This document shows, one piece after another, positions 35,992 to 45,728 of a stretch of 64,000 bases of DNA; the first letter of the stretch is position 1, and the number at the start of each line of letters is the position of its first letter. The position numbers and the translations under genes are program-made. The notes under the pieces are model-generated. The model saw nothing but the letters and a program-made list of their open reading frames with translations, did no database searches and was not told where the DNA came from. Source of the stretch: CAVRUF01 sp963716005 (GTDB lineage: Bacteria > Actinomycetota > Thermoleophilia > Gaiellales > Gaiellaceae). Where the stretch lies: assembly GCA_963716005.1 (NCBI GenBank), contig OY970285.1, positions 1,550,001 through 1,614,000 on the forward strand, given 5' to 3'.

Positions 35992-36316
35992 TAGCAGGCC
36001 TGTAAGCCGGATTCTGTCGAGGGTGACCATCCATCTTTGCGGCGTACCCGGCTCCTAGACGGGCCGTCTCAATGGAGCCTGTCTGCCTTGCACCGGACGG
36101 GGTTTGGCTAGCCGCCGTGTCGCCACGACGCTGGTGGGCTCTTACCCCACCCTTTCACCCTTACCTTCGGCGTCTCGCGAGATTCGCCGCCGGCGGTTTC
36201 TTTTCTGTGCCACTTTCCGTCGGCTTTCGCCCCCTGGGATGTCCCAGCGTCCTGCCCTGTGGTGTCCGGACTTTCCTCGAGCCGCTTGCGCGGCCCGCGG
36301 TCACCCGGCCTGCCTT
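35992..36316 (-). ncRNA. rnpB: RNase P RNA, bacterial type A
   Basis: Catalytic RNA of RNase P, which matures tRNA 5' ends. On the minus strand the universal core is visible: GAGGAAAGTCCGGAC near 36268-36282, GGGGGCGAAAGCCGACGG, the GTGGCACAGAAA segment, GGGTAAGAGCCCACC and the 3' CCGGCTTACAGGCCTGC. The terminal P1 helix pairs GCAGGCC (36308-36314) with GGCCTGC (35994-36000). A TACACT box at 36320-36325 sits at -10 distance from the P1 start; no good -35 is seen. The 5' end lies about 30 bases from the divergent acs start codon. Confidence 0.95.
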
Positions 36317-36344
36317 CCCAGTGTAGCCCGGTTATCGTTCCGCC

Positions 36345-38315
36345 ATGAGTTCGGATTCGCGTCCGCAGGCGATCGAGGCGCTCTTCACGGAGGACCGCAA
36401 GTACCCGCCCCCGCCCGAGTTCGCGGCGCAGGCGAACGCCCAGCCGGCCATCTACGAGCGCGACACGGACGAGTTCTGGGAGACCGAGGGCCGCGAGCGC
36501 GTCACCTGGTTCGAGCCGTTCACGCAACTCTCCGAATGGGAGCCGCCGTACGCGAAGTGGTACCTCGGCGGCAAGTTGAACGTCTGCTTCAACTGCGTCG
36601 ACCGGCACGTCGAAGCGGGCGACGGAGACAAGGTCGCCTACCACTGGGAAGGCGAGCCGGCGAACGAGCTCGAGACGATCACGTTCGCCGGCCTCCAGGC
36701 CGAGGTCGTGCGCTTCGCCAACGGCCTCAAGTCGCTCGGCGTCGGCAAGGGCACGGCGGTCGGGATCTACATGGGGATGATCCCGCGCCTGCCGATCGCG
36801 ATGCTCGCCTGCGCGCGGCTCGGCGCGCCGCACACGGTCGTCTTCGGCGGGTTCAGCGCCGACGCGCTCTCCGACCGGCTGAACGACATGGGCTGCGAAG
36901 TGCTGATCACGCAGGACGAGGGCTGGCGCAAGGGCGGCATCGTGCCGCTCAAGGCGAACGCCGACGAGGCGCTCGCGCGCAGTCCCGGTGTGAAGACCGT
37001 CGTCGTGGCGAGTCGCACCGGCGGCGGCCCGGGGCTCGTCGAAGGCCGCGACCGCGACTGGGACACGCTCGTCGCCGGCCAGAGCCCGGAGCCCGAGTCG
37101 TGCCCGTGCGAGCCGATGGACTCGGAGGATCTCCTCTACCTCCTGTACACCAGCGGCACGACCGCGAAGCCGAAGGGGATCGTCCACACGACCGCCGGCT
37201 ACCTCGTCGGCGTCGCGACGACGCACCACTACATCTTCGACGTGAAGCCCGACTCGGTCTACTGGTGCGCCGCCGACATCGGCTGGGTCACCGGGCACAG
37301 CTACATCGTCTACGGGCCGCTCTGCAACGGGACGACCTCGGTGCTCTACGAGGGCGTGCCGGACTTCCCCGAGCGCGACCGCTGGTGGGACATCGTCGAG
37401 CGCTACAAGGTCGACATCCTCTACACGGCGCCGACGGCGATCCGAGCGCACATGAAGTGGGGCTCGGAGCACGCGGAGGCACACGACCTGAGCTCGCTGC
37501 ACCTCCTCGGCTCGGTCGGCGAGCCGATCAACCCCGAGGCGTGGATGTGGTACCGCGAGACGATCGGCGCCGGCAAGACGCCCGTGGTCGACACCTGGTG
37601 GCAGACCGAGACGGGGATGATCGCGATCACGCCCCTCCCCGGCGTCACGACCGTGAAGCCCGGCTCGGCGACCCAGCCGTTCCCGGGGATCGACGCGGCC
37701 GTCGTCGACGAGGAGGGAAACGAGGTTCCCCACGGCTCCGGCGGCTATCTCGTCATCCGGCGGCCATGGCCGGCGATGCTCCGCGGGATCCACGGCGACC
37801 ACGACCGCTACGTCGAGACCTACTGGAGCCGTTATCCCGGCGTGTACTTCACGGGCGACGGCGCGAAGCGCGACGCCGACGGCGACTTCTGGCTCATGGG
37901 CCGCGTTGACGACGTGATGAACGTCTCCGGACACCGGATCTCGACGATCGAGGTCGAGAGCGCGCTGGTCGACCATCCGAGCGTCGCCGAGGCGGCGGTG
38001 TGCGGCCGAGCAGACGCGACGACCGGCCAGGCGATCGTCGCCTACGTGACCCTCAAGGGAAGCGAGGAGGGCTCGGTCGAGCGCATGGAGGAGCTCCGCG
38101 ACCACGTCGCCGTGAAGATCGGGAAGATCGCGCGCCCTTCGAACATCGTCTTCACGCCGGAGCTGCCGAAGACGCGCTCAGGCAAGATCATGCGCCGCCT
38201 CCTGCGGGACGTCGCCGACCAGCGTGAGCTCGGCGACACGACCACGCTCGCGGATCCCACGGTCGTCGAGGAGATCAAGGAGCGCGCCGAGACCGAGCGC
38301 AGCTCCGAGGATTAG
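36345..38315 (+). CDS. acs: Acetyl-CoA synthetase
   Basis: A 656-residue AMP-forming acetate-CoA ligase of normal length. The P-loop-like motif is YTSGTTAKPKGIVHTT; acetyl-pocket and adenylate motifs are DTWWQTETGMIAI and YFTGDGAKRDADGDFWLMGRVDD; the C-terminal lysine that acetyltransferases modify lies in PKTRSGKIMRRLL. It converts acetate, ATP and CoA to acetyl-CoA. Together with AceA and AceB it supports growth on C2 compounds. Its ATG lies about 30 bases from the rnpB 5' end, so its promoter must lie inside or overlap rnpB. Intact, unlike many neighbours. Confidence 0.95.
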   Translation: MSSDSRPQAIEALFTEDRKYPPPPEFAAQANAQPAIYERDTDEFWETEGRERVTWFEPFTQLSEWEPPYAKWYLGGKLNVCFNCVDRHVEAGDGDKVAYHWEGEPANELETITFAGLQAEVVRFANGLKSLGVGKGTAVGIYMGMIPRLPIAMLACARLGAPHTVVFGGFSADALSDRLNDMGCEVLITQDEGWRKGGIVPLKANADEALARSPGVKTVVVASRTGGGPGLVEGRDRDWDTLVAGQSPEPESCPCEPMDSEDLLYLLYTSGTTAKPKGIVHTTAGYLVGVATTHHYIFDVKPDSVYWCAADIGWVTGHSYIVYGPLCNGTTSVLYEGVPDFPERDRWWDIVERYKVDILYTAPTAIRAHMKWGSEHAEAHDLSSLHLLGSVGEPINPEAWMWYRETIGAGKTPVVDTWWQTETGMIAITPLPGVTTVKPGSATQPFPGIDAAVVDEEGNEVPHGSGGYLVIRRPWPAMLRGIHGDHDRYVETYWSRYPGVYFTGDGAKRDADGDFWLMGRVDDVMNVSGHRISTIEVESALVDHPSVAEAAVCGRADATTGQAIVAYVTLKGSEEGSVERMEELRDHVAVKIGKIARPSNIVFTPELPKTRSGKIMRRLLRDVADQRELGDTTTLADPTVVEEIKERAETERSSED

Positions 38316-38324
38316 CGCCCGCGC

Positions 38325-38522
38325 CTAACCGGCGCGTCCGTCCACCGCGAGCACCTGCACGACCCCGGTCTCGAGCCGCGAGCGGCACTGCGGGCACTCG
38401 ATCGCCCCGTCCGCAGTGTGGAGCACGAACTCCCCGCAGGCCAGGCACTCGAGGCTTGCGCCGCGGGTGAGGGCCAGGAGCTCCTGCTCGAGCGTGCGGT
38501 TCAGCGAAATCACGCCGTCCAC
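38325..38522 (-). CDS. Small zinc-ribbon protein coupled to lexA
   Basis: A 65-residue protein. Two CxxC knuckles, CLAC (26-29) and CPQC (43-46), make a zinc ribbon; a helical N-terminus (LNRTLEQELLALTRG) precedes it. The GTG start lies one base after the lexA stop, so translation is coupled and the gene should be induced with lexA. No family is recognised. It may be a small DNA- or protein-binding accessory of the SOS response, but that is inference from position only. Confidence 0.7.
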   Translation of the reverse strand: MDGVISLNRTLEQELLALTRGASLECLACGEFVLHTADGAIECPQCRSRLETGVVQVLAVDGRAG

Positions 38523-38523
38523 C

Positions 38524-39160
38524 TCAGACGCTCCGGAAGACTCCGACGACCTTGCCGAGGACGCTCACGTGCTCGGGGTACATCGCCTCGAGATCCGGGT
38601 TCTCCGGCTGGAGCCGGACGCGTCCCTTCTCTCGGAAGTACCGCTTCACGGTCGCCTCGTCCGTCGACTCGTCGCTGCCGGCGAGGGCCACGACGATGTC
38701 GCCGTCGCGGGCCGTCTGCTGTCTTCCGCACGACCACGTAGTCCTGATCGAGGATCCCCGCGCCGATCATGCTGTCCCCGCGGACCCGGAGCAGGAACTC
38801 GTCCCCGCCGGACGAGAGAAGCTCCGGGACCGCGAGGTGTTCCTCCACGTTCTGCTCGGCCAGGAGCGGCCCGCCAGCCGCGATCTGACCAACGAGAGGA
38901 AGAACGCGCACGCCGCTGATCTCGGCCAGCCCCGCCTGAGGCGAGGGCCGGTCGCGACCGATCAGCTCGAGCGCACGCGGTTTGGTCGGGTCGCGCCGAA
39001 GCAGCCCGGCGCGCTCCAGATTCGCAAGATGCGCGTGCACGGTCGAGGGCGAGGCAAGGCCGACGGCCTCCCCGATCTCACGGACGGTCGGCGGGTAGCC
39101 GCGCTCGTCCACGTAGCGGGTGACGAACTCGTAGATCTCGGTCTGCCGGGCTGTGAGCAT
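38524..39160 (-). CDS. lexA: LexA repressor (frameshifted)
   Basis: About 211 residues. The N-terminal winged helix (LTARQTEIYEFVTRYVDERGYPPTVREIGEAVGL, SPSTVHAHLANLERAG) binds the SOS box. The S24 domain has the Ala-Gly-type cleavage site in QIAAGGPL, the catalytic serine in GDSMIGAGI and the lysine in ATVKRYFREKG. An extra G near 38725 (GAC-G-GCCCGC) breaks the frame; removal gives TADARDGDIVVALAG and ends at TGA 38524. It represses DNA-damage genes and is cleaved with RecA help. The promoter carries a perfect SOS box, so it represses itself. Confidence 0.92.
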
Positions 39161-39181
39161 CGAACCTCGCTCCTCGGTAGG

Positions 39182-39193
39182 GAACGTACGTTC
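39182..39193. promoter_or_regulatory. LexA operator (SOS box)
   Basis: GAACGTACGTTC is a perfect palindrome of the Gram-positive and actinobacterial SOS consensus GAAC-N4-GTTC. It covers the predicted start of lexA transcription. Confidence 0.85.
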
Positions 39194-39196
39194 GTA

Positions 39197-39225
39197 ACGG
39201 TACCGACCCGTTCGGACGGCGTCAA
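39197..39225 (-). promoter_or_regulatory. lexA promoter
   Basis: On the minus strand TTGACG (39220-39225), a 17-base spacer and TACCGT (39197-39202) match a housekeeping promoter. The start site would fall inside the SOS box. Confidence 0.7.
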
Positions 39226-39239
39226 ACGACGGCTAGAAT
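39211..39239 (+). promoter_or_regulatory. tRNA-Leu promoter
   Basis: TTCGGA (39211-39216), a 17-base spacer and TAGAAT (39234-39239) place the start about 7 bases before the tRNA. It overlaps the divergent lexA promoter over about 15 bases. Confidence 0.6.
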
Positions 39240-39252
39240 GGCGCTCCCGCAC

Positions 39253-39338
<86 letters not shown>

Positions 39339-39344
39339 TACGAA

Positions 39345-39368
39345 GGGCGGCCCGAGGGCCGCCCTTTT
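39345..39368 (+). terminator. Terminator of tRNA-Leu
   Basis: GGGCGGCC-CGAG-GGCCGCCC followed by TTTT, 6 bases after the tRNA. Confidence 0.85.
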
Positions 39369-39384
39369 CGTTTCCCACAAAGAC

Positions 39385-39421
39385 AGCGGGCCCGCACTCC
39401 CAGGAAGAGTGCGGGCCCGCT
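39385..39421 (-). terminator. Terminator of second secreted protein gene
   Basis: AGCGGGCCCGCACT (39385-39398) pairs perfectly with AGTGCGGGCCCGCT (39408-39421). It lies 33 bases past the 3' end of the minus-strand gene. Confidence 0.75.
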
Positions 39422-39454
39422 TGATCGCACGTGCCTTTTCCTAGGCGGGTTGCC

Positions 39455-42400
39455 CTACCTCTTGACCGCCTTGGTGGACTTCTTCGCCTTCTTGGCCGTC
39501 GCGGCCTTGGCGATGTTCTTCGACGGTGCGCTGCAGCCGATCATGTTCTGCATGTTCGGAGCGGTCACCGTCAGCTTGCCCTTGCCGGTGGACTTGACGC
39601 CCGTGAGGGTCACGGATCCGTTCTCGCCCGTCTTCACGGACTTGAAGTAGCCGGGAGCCCTGACCTCGACCGTCGCGGCCCAGGCCGCCTGGAGCGGGGC
39701 CGGGCCGAAGACCTTGACGGTCGCCGTCAGTTTGGCGGCCTTCTTGGCCTTCGTCGGGCCGCCCGTGTAGGTCACCTGGCAGCGGATCAGCTTGGTGGCC
39801 GTCTGCGAGTTGAGCTCGTCGAACGTCATGGCCTGCTTCCACCACGGCTCGTCGACGGTGAAGACTTGCGCACCGTAGTGGAGCTCGTTGCACCACAGCT
39901 TGTCGTTGTACCAGTAGCCCGTCCAGCAGCCCGCGCCGCTGTTGCCGGTGTTCGGGAAGAAGAGCTGGTCGACGAACGCGATCTCACGCGGCGCCTTCGG
40001 GTTCGTCACGTCGATCACGCTCACGCCGGCCATGTAACCCGACCAGGCGATGAGATCGCGGTCGAGCGACGGGACGAGGCTGATCGTGTGCGACGTGCAG
40101 TTCTCCTGCGCGGCCTCCTGCTGCGGACGCGGGAGTGTCCACTGCCCGACGACATTGCCGGTGACGCGGTCGAGGATGTGGATCAGCGGCTTGTTCGTGT
40201 CGTCCGAGAACGAGCACTCGCCGCCCGTGCCACCACCCGGCTCGCCGTTGATGTAGACGTACTTGCCGCTCCAGCTGATCGCGGCGGAGTGGACGGTCTG
40301 GAGGCCGGGCCACGTGAAGCCGGGCGGAGCCCACATGAGCTCCGTGCCGCCGGGCTCCGCGACGTGGGTGAGGTCGATGATCTGCGCGTTGCCGGAACCG
40401 CTGCAGGCGGTTGCCATGAAGTGCAGCTCCTCGAACACGTTCACGTCGTGGCAGTTGCCGCCGCCGCCGACCGAGAACCGGAGGTCCTGGCGGACGCGCG
40501 AGTTCTCGGGATGGTCGATCGGAACCTCGACGACCTCGGTGAAGCCGTTGCCGTCGGGGCTCGTGAAGGCCGGGCAGGAAAGCCCGAACTGCGGCTGCGC
40601 CGTGTTGCCGCCGCTGGTGCCCATGACGAACAGCTTGTTCGAGACGTCGTCGAAGTACTTGGTGATCGTGTGCGTGTTACCGCACATCGGGACACCCTTG
40701 ATCTCGCGCGGGTTCGCCGGGTCGCTGATGTCGAGAACCGTGACGCCGCGCATTGTGACGCCGGTCGAGCCGATGACCAGTTCCTCGACGAGGCTGGTCA
40801 CGTCGCCGGTCGTGTTCGTGACGCTGAGCGGGCCGACGTTGACCGCCGCGAGCGTGCCCGCGAAGACCACGTTGAAGCCCGTGTCGCTGAGCACGCTGAC
40901 CGTGGCGGTGCCACCCGTCGTCCAGCCCGGCCGTCCGGCCGTGCCCTTGACGGTCTCGCGCACGGAGCCGCTGATCGCAGCAGCTCCGCCCGTGTCGACC
41001 GCATCCGTGACGGTGAGCGGGGCGACATCGCTGTTCGCGGCCAGACCCGAGAACGTCACCGTGAACCCGGCGTCGGTCGGGGCCGTCGATGCGGCCTGCG
41101 TGCCGACCGGCAGGATGCCGGGGCTGCCCGCGGTGGTCTCGGCGACGACGCCGGTCGCGCCGACGCCGTTCGTGACGGTGACCGGCAGGACGTTCGCACC
41201 CTGGTGTGCACCGGCGAACGTCATCGTGAAGCTGGCGTCGGTGAGGGCGCCGATGGCCACCGTGCCACCCGTCGGCCAGCCGGCGACCGGAGCGCCGCCG
41301 CGAGCCGTCTCGCGGTTGGCGACCGTGCAGGTCGGGCAGCCGGAGAAGTTGATGACCTCGACAGCGTTCGCGTTCGTGTTCGCGGACGCGCCGCTGAACG
41401 TGATCGTGAAGCCGGTGTTCGTGACGTTCGACGTGGCCGCGCCGCCGGCGAAGCCGGACAGGCCGTTCAGGGCCGCGTCGAGGTTGAACGCCGTGTAGGC
41501 GAGACCGCCGGCGCCGATCACCGGCGACACTGCGAAGCCGCCGTTGAACCGGAGCTGGAAGTTCGCGGTCGCCGGGTTGAAGTTCGTCAGCGTGACCGTC
41601 TGGACCTCGTTGCCCCCCTGGAGCGCGTTCTGGATGCCCTGGGTCGTGTTGTTCTGACCGCGGACGATCGGATGCGAAGACGCGCCGCCGTTGTAGCTCA
41701 GGGTGAACGAGTCCGTCCCGTCATAGCCCGTGAGCGTGGCGGTCTGCACCTCGCTGATGCCCTGGAGCGCGTTCTGGATCGCGGTCTGCGTTTGGTTCGT
41801 GCCGCGGACGAACGGCGCCGTCGTGTTCGCGCCATGGGTCAGCGTGAACGAGTCGCCGTTGTTGTCGTTGCCCGTGAGGATGACCTGCTGCTGCTCGTTG
41901 CCGCCCTGGAGCGCGGCCGAGATGCCCGCGGCCGTGTTGTTCTGCCCGCGAACGATCGGGACCGTGTTCTGCCCGTTCTGGGTCAGCACGAACGAATCGC
42001 CATCCGCGTCGAAGCCGTTCAGGCCAACGCGCTGGTTCTCGTTCCCGGCCAAGTCGCACGAACGCGTGAGATCGCCGTTCGGGATGTTGTGCGTGCCCTC
42101 GTGTGCGCGGATCAGCAGGTTCCCGTGCACGACGATGTCGCCCTGAGAACCGACACAGAGCTTGTCCGAGATGATCGGAGCACAAGTGCCGCCCATCGCC
42201 GCGGGTCGTGCCGTCGCGGGGTTCGTGCACGTGTCGGTCTTGCTGATGTCGAGCAGGCGGAAGTTGTTGTAGTCGGCCTGGATGGCGTAGTGGACGCCGT
42301 TGATCTTCTGGAAGGCCCAGTCGCTCGCGGAGCCGCCACCGCCGGAGCGCTGACCATCCAATCGGGACCGCCGACGATCGTCTGGACCCACTCCATGTTG

Positions 42401-42600
42401 TCGCTGCGCTGGGCCGGGATGAGCCCGAAGGAGTTCAGCGGGCCGAGAACCGGGTCGACCGGGTCAACGCCCGGAACATGCGGCTTGGCCCAGCCGCCAG
42501 TCATCTGTTCGGGTACGGCCGGGGGCGTCGCACTCGCGATCGCGATGAGCACGAGGGACGCCAAAACGAGCGGAAGAAAGATACGAAGCAGTTTGGGCAT
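39455..42600 (-). CDS. Secreted repeat protein with LVIVD-type domain (frameshifted)
   Basis: About 1045 residues. The signal peptide is LLRIFLPLVLASLVLIAIAS after the ATG at 42600, with GGAGGT upstream. A first propeller-like segment contains SDNMEWVQTIVGG and FRLLDIS. About 430 residues of two kinds of tandem repeats follow (see 40770-42050), then the rest of the propeller (GVTVLDISDPANPREIKG, NCHDVNVFEELHF, GVSVIDVTNPKAPREI) and a C-terminal beta domain ending MIGCSAPSKNIAK plus a lysine-rich tail. An indel near 42350 shifts the frame between GGPDW and GGGGSASDW. It is paralogous to the gene at 6571-11250 and shares its leader element. Probably extracellular; ligand unknown. Confidence 0.82.
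40770..42050 (-). repeat. Two in-frame repeat families in secreted protein
   Basis: About four units of roughly 42 residues (NGDSFTLTHGANTTAPFVRG, then ...ALQGGNEVQ) are followed by about four of roughly 75-80 residues built on SFTMTFAGAHQGANVLPVTV-like strands (FTVTFSG, FNVVFAG). The block separates RSCDLAGNEN from RGVTVLDISDP, that is, two units of the underlying LVIVD scaffold. Confidence 0.8.
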
Positions 42601-42635
42601 GTGCGATCAGACCTCCGGAAGAAGCTCCTGGAAAA

Positions 42636-42655
42636 GGGGCCCCGATGGTAAACCA
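42636..42655 (-). promoter_or_regulatory. Leader element shared by both secreted repeat proteins
   Basis: On the minus strand TGGTTTACCATCGGGGCCCC, matching 11283-11302 at 19 of 20 positions, 36 bases before the start codon of the second secreted protein. Confidence 0.5.
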
Positions 42656-42719
42656 TTCATCCATCGGAGTCCAGCCTGCCCTCGAGCGCCGGGAAGCCCT
42701 CGTCTAGGGTTTCTCCCCG

Positions 42720-44141
42720 ATGCGCGAGACGTGTGAAAAAGCACTCGACGACGCGGTCGCCGCAGGCGCCGAATACGCCGATGCGCGCGCGGTCATGAGG
42801 CGCTCGCAGAACGTCTCGACGAAGAACCGCGCGGTCGAGTCGGTCTCCGATTCCGAGAGCGAAGGCATCGGAGTTCGCGTGCTCGTCGACGGCGCCTGGG
42901 GCTTCGCCTGCGATCCACGGCTTTCGCCCGAGGGCGCCCGAGAGGCCGCCGGACGAGCGGTCGCCTTCGCGCGCGCGAGTGCACGTAACGCCGCGCAGCG
43001 GGTCGAGCTGGCGCCCGCGCCGGCCCTCGAAGGCGAGTACCGGACAGCGTTTGCGCGCGATCCGGTCGAGGTTTCCCTCGAGGAGAAGATCGGCGTCTGC
43101 CTGGCCGCGGAAGAGGAGCTCGCGCGGCCCGGGATCGAGATCACCGGCGCCGCCGTTCGGGCACGGCGCGAGCGGCGAGCTTTCGCTTCGACGGAGGGCA
43201 CGCGGCTTGTGCAGGAGATCGTCGAGTGCGGCGGAGGCCTCGATGCGCTCGCCGTCGGCGACGGGCGCGTGCAGACCCGCAGCTTCCCGTCGAGCCACGG
43301 CGGGTCGAGCGCGCAGGGCGGCTGGGAGTACGTCGAGTCGCTCGGCCTCGAGCGCGAGGCGCCCCGCGTCGCCGACGAGGCACTGGCTCTCCTCCAAGCG
43401 GACCCGTGCCCGTCGGGCGTCACGACGGTCGTCCTCGACGCCGAGCAGATGCAGCTCCAGATGCACGAGTCGGTCGGGCACCCGACCGAGCTCGACCGGA
43501 TCTACGGGACCGAGGCCGCGTACGCCGGAACGAGCTGGGTGAGCGCGGCCGATCTCGGCTCACTCCGCTACGGCTCCGAGCTCATGAACGTGACCGCGGA
43601 CGCGACCACGCCGGGCGGGCTCGGCACGTTCGGCTGGGACGACGAGGGCGTGGCCGCCCGCCGCGAGCCTGTTGTGGCTGCGGGTGTGCTCGTCGGGTTC
43701 CTCAGCTCGCGCGAAACCGGCGGCGGCGGCTCGATGCGCGCGGACAACTGGAGCCGCATGCCGCTCGTACGGATGACGAACCTGCACCTCGAGCCGGGCG
43801 AGGGATCGCTCGAGGATCTCCTCGCCGACGTCGACGACGGGATCTTCATGTCGACGAACAAGAGCTGGTCGATCGACGACCGGCGGCTGAACTTCCAGTT
43901 CGGAACCGAGATCGCCTGGGAGATCAAGAACGGCAAGCTCGGACGGATGCTCCGCGACGCGACCTACACCGGCGCGACGCCGGCGTTCTGGGCCTCGCTC
44001 GACGGCGTCGCCGGACCCGACGAGTGGCGCATGTACGGGCTGACGAACTGCGGCAAGGGCCAGCCCGGCCAGCACGCGCACGTCTCGCACGGCGCTGCAC
44101 CCGCGCGCTTTCGCGACGTCCAGGTCGGCGTGCGCTCGTGA
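42720..44141 (+). CDS. tldD: TldD metalloprotease subunit
   Basis: A 473-residue TldD/PmbA-family protein. It keeps the TldD-specific zinc motif HESVGH near residue 240 and the late cysteine region LTNCGKGQPGQ. With TldE it forms a heterodimeric protease that degrades unfolded peptides and matures some ribosomal peptides. It starts at ATG 42720 and overlaps tldE by 4 bp (GTGA). Intact. Confidence 0.93.
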   Translation: MRETCEKALDDAVAAGAEYADARAVMRRSQNVSTKNRAVESVSDSESEGIGVRVLVDGAWGFACDPRLSPEGAREAAGRAVAFARASARNAAQRVELAPAPALEGEYRTAFARDPVEVSLEEKIGVCLAAEEELARPGIEITGAAVRARRERRAFASTEGTRLVQEIVECGGGLDALAVGDGRVQTRSFPSSHGGSSAQGGWEYVESLGLEREAPRVADEALALLQADPCPSGVTTVVLDAEQMQLQMHESVGHPTELDRIYGTEAAYAGTSWVSAADLGSLRYGSELMNVTADATTPGGLGTFGWDDEGVAARREPVVAAGVLVGFLSSRETGGGGSMRADNWSRMPLVRMTNLHLEPGEGSLEDLLADVDDGIFMSTNKSWSIDDRRLNFQFGTEIAWEIKNGKLGRMLRDATYTGATPAFWASLDGVAGPDEWRMYGLTNCGKGQPGQHAHVSHGAAPARFRDVQVGVRS

Positions 44142-45491
44142 AGGCGCTCGAGCTCGCCGACCGCGCCGTCCGGGCGGCGAGCGGCGACGGCGTCGAGGCG
44201 TTCGTCCAGATCGAGCGCTCCGGGTTCGCGCGCTTCGCGTCCTCCACGGTGCACCAGCCGACGCTCATCGACGACACGACGCTCACCTTGCGCGTCGTCC
44301 GGGACGACCGCGTCGGGATGGTCACCACGAACCGGGTCGACGACGACGGACTGCGCGAAGCGGCCGGTCGCGCCGAAGAGGCCGCCGACGTGGCCCACCC
44401 CGATCCCGCGTTCCCCGGGCTCGCTCCCGCCGCGGCGATCCCCGAGGCCGAGGGCTGGGATGAAGAGACCGCGGCGCTCACGCCCGAAGGCCTCGCCGAG
44501 CACGCGTGGACCGCCATCGGCGCCGCGCCCGAGATCGGGATGTACGGCTACGTCACGAGCGGCGTCACCGAGCTCGCGATCGCCTCGACCACCGGTCTCG
44601 CGGCGACGCAGACGATGACCGACGCGACGGTGCTCGCCCTCGCCGGCGACGCCGAGACCTCCGGCTACGCGGACGCGACCGCCTGGCGGATCGGCGACCT
44701 CGACCCGGCCGCGGTCGCGCGGCGGGCGGCCGAGACCGCGGCGCGCACGCGCGATCCCGTGGGCATCGAACCCGGAACCCATCGCGCCGTGCTCAGCCCC
44801 TGGGCCTTCGGCGAGCTCCTTTCGTACTTCAACTTCAGCTCGCTCGGCGCCCTCGCCCTGCTCGAGGGGCGTAGCTACTTCTCAGGCCGGATCGGCGAGC
44901 AGGTCTTCGACGAACGGCTGACGATCCACGACGTCGCGAGTGACCCGGCCGGGATGCCGAAGTCGTTCGACTTCGAGGGCGTTCCCAAGCAGCCGGTCGC
45001 GCTGGTCGAGGCCGGCATCGCCCGGAATGTCGTCTGGGACCGCCGCACCGCCGCGCGGGAAGACCGCGAGTCGACCGGGCACGCGCTTCCGGTTCCGGCG
45101 CAGACGCACGGACCGGTCGCGTTCAACCTCTTCGTCGACCCGGGAACGAGCTCGACTCGACGAGCTGGCCGAGCTGGTCGGCGACGGCATCTACGTCACG
45201 CGGCTCCACTACGTGAACACGGTCGACGGGCGCGAGTCGATCTACACGGGCATGACGCGCGACGGGACGTTCCTGATCGAGGGCGGGCGGGTTACGCGGC
45301 CGCTCGTCAACCTGCGCTTCACGACCTCGTTCGGCGCGCTCTGCGCCGGGATCCTGGGGCTCTCGAGCGAGCGCACGCGCGCAAACGCGAGTGACTTCTA
45401 CGGGGAGCGGTATCCGCACGCGTCGCTCGTCCCGGCAGTCGCCACCGAGGCGTTCACGATCGTGGGAACCGGCTCGCCGCCCGGGCTCTAG
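44138..45491 (+). CDS. tldE: TldE/PmbA protease subunit (frameshifted)
   Basis: About 450 residues of the same fold without the HExxxH motif, as expected for TldE. Recognisable parts are FARFASSTVHQPTLIDDTTL, LLSYFNFSSLGALALLEGRSYFSGRIG, GIARNVVWDRRTAAREDRES, GIYVTRLHYVNTVDGRESIYTGMTRDG and the C-terminal GTGSPPGL. An extra A near 45155 (TCG-A-CTC) breaks the frame; removal gives DPGTSSLDELAELVGDG. The GTG start is coupled to tldD. It converges on secG with no gap. Confidence 0.9.
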
Positions 45492-45713
45492 CTACTCGAG
45501 GGCTTTGAACAGCACGAGCGAGTTGACTGCGAAGATGATCGCGACGACCACGGTCAGCCGCGTGAGGTTCCGCTCGACGATGTGCTGTCCGCCCTGCGAA
45601 GCCGGCGTGTAACCCATTCCCCCGAAGCCCGAGTCGCGGCCCGAGTGCATGAGCACGAGCACGACCAGGATGACCGAGAGGATGACCTGAAGGGCTGCAA
45701 GAAAGCCGACCAC
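45492..45713 (-). CDS. secG: Preprotein translocase subunit SecG
   Basis: A 73-residue protein with two membrane helices (FLAALQVILSVILVVLVLMHSG and LTVVVAIIFAVNSLVLF) separated by the glycine-rich loop SGFGGMGYTP. Size, topology and loop are typical of SecG, the accessory subunit of SecYEG. The usual neighbours (pgk, tpiA) are absent here. The 5' gap to the receiver gene is only 15 bases. Confidence 0.9.
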   Translation of the reverse strand: MVGFLAALQVILSVILVVLVLMHSGRDSGFGGMGYTPASQGGQHIVERNLTRLTVVVAIIFAVNSLVLFKALE

Positions 45714-45728
45714 GGCTCGAAAGGATAG

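Noticed and set aside
42112..42600. A separate 162-residue secreted protein upstream of the second repeat protein
   Set aside because: It is the N-terminus of the same gene split by an indel near 42350; the propeller sequence continues directly in the next frame.
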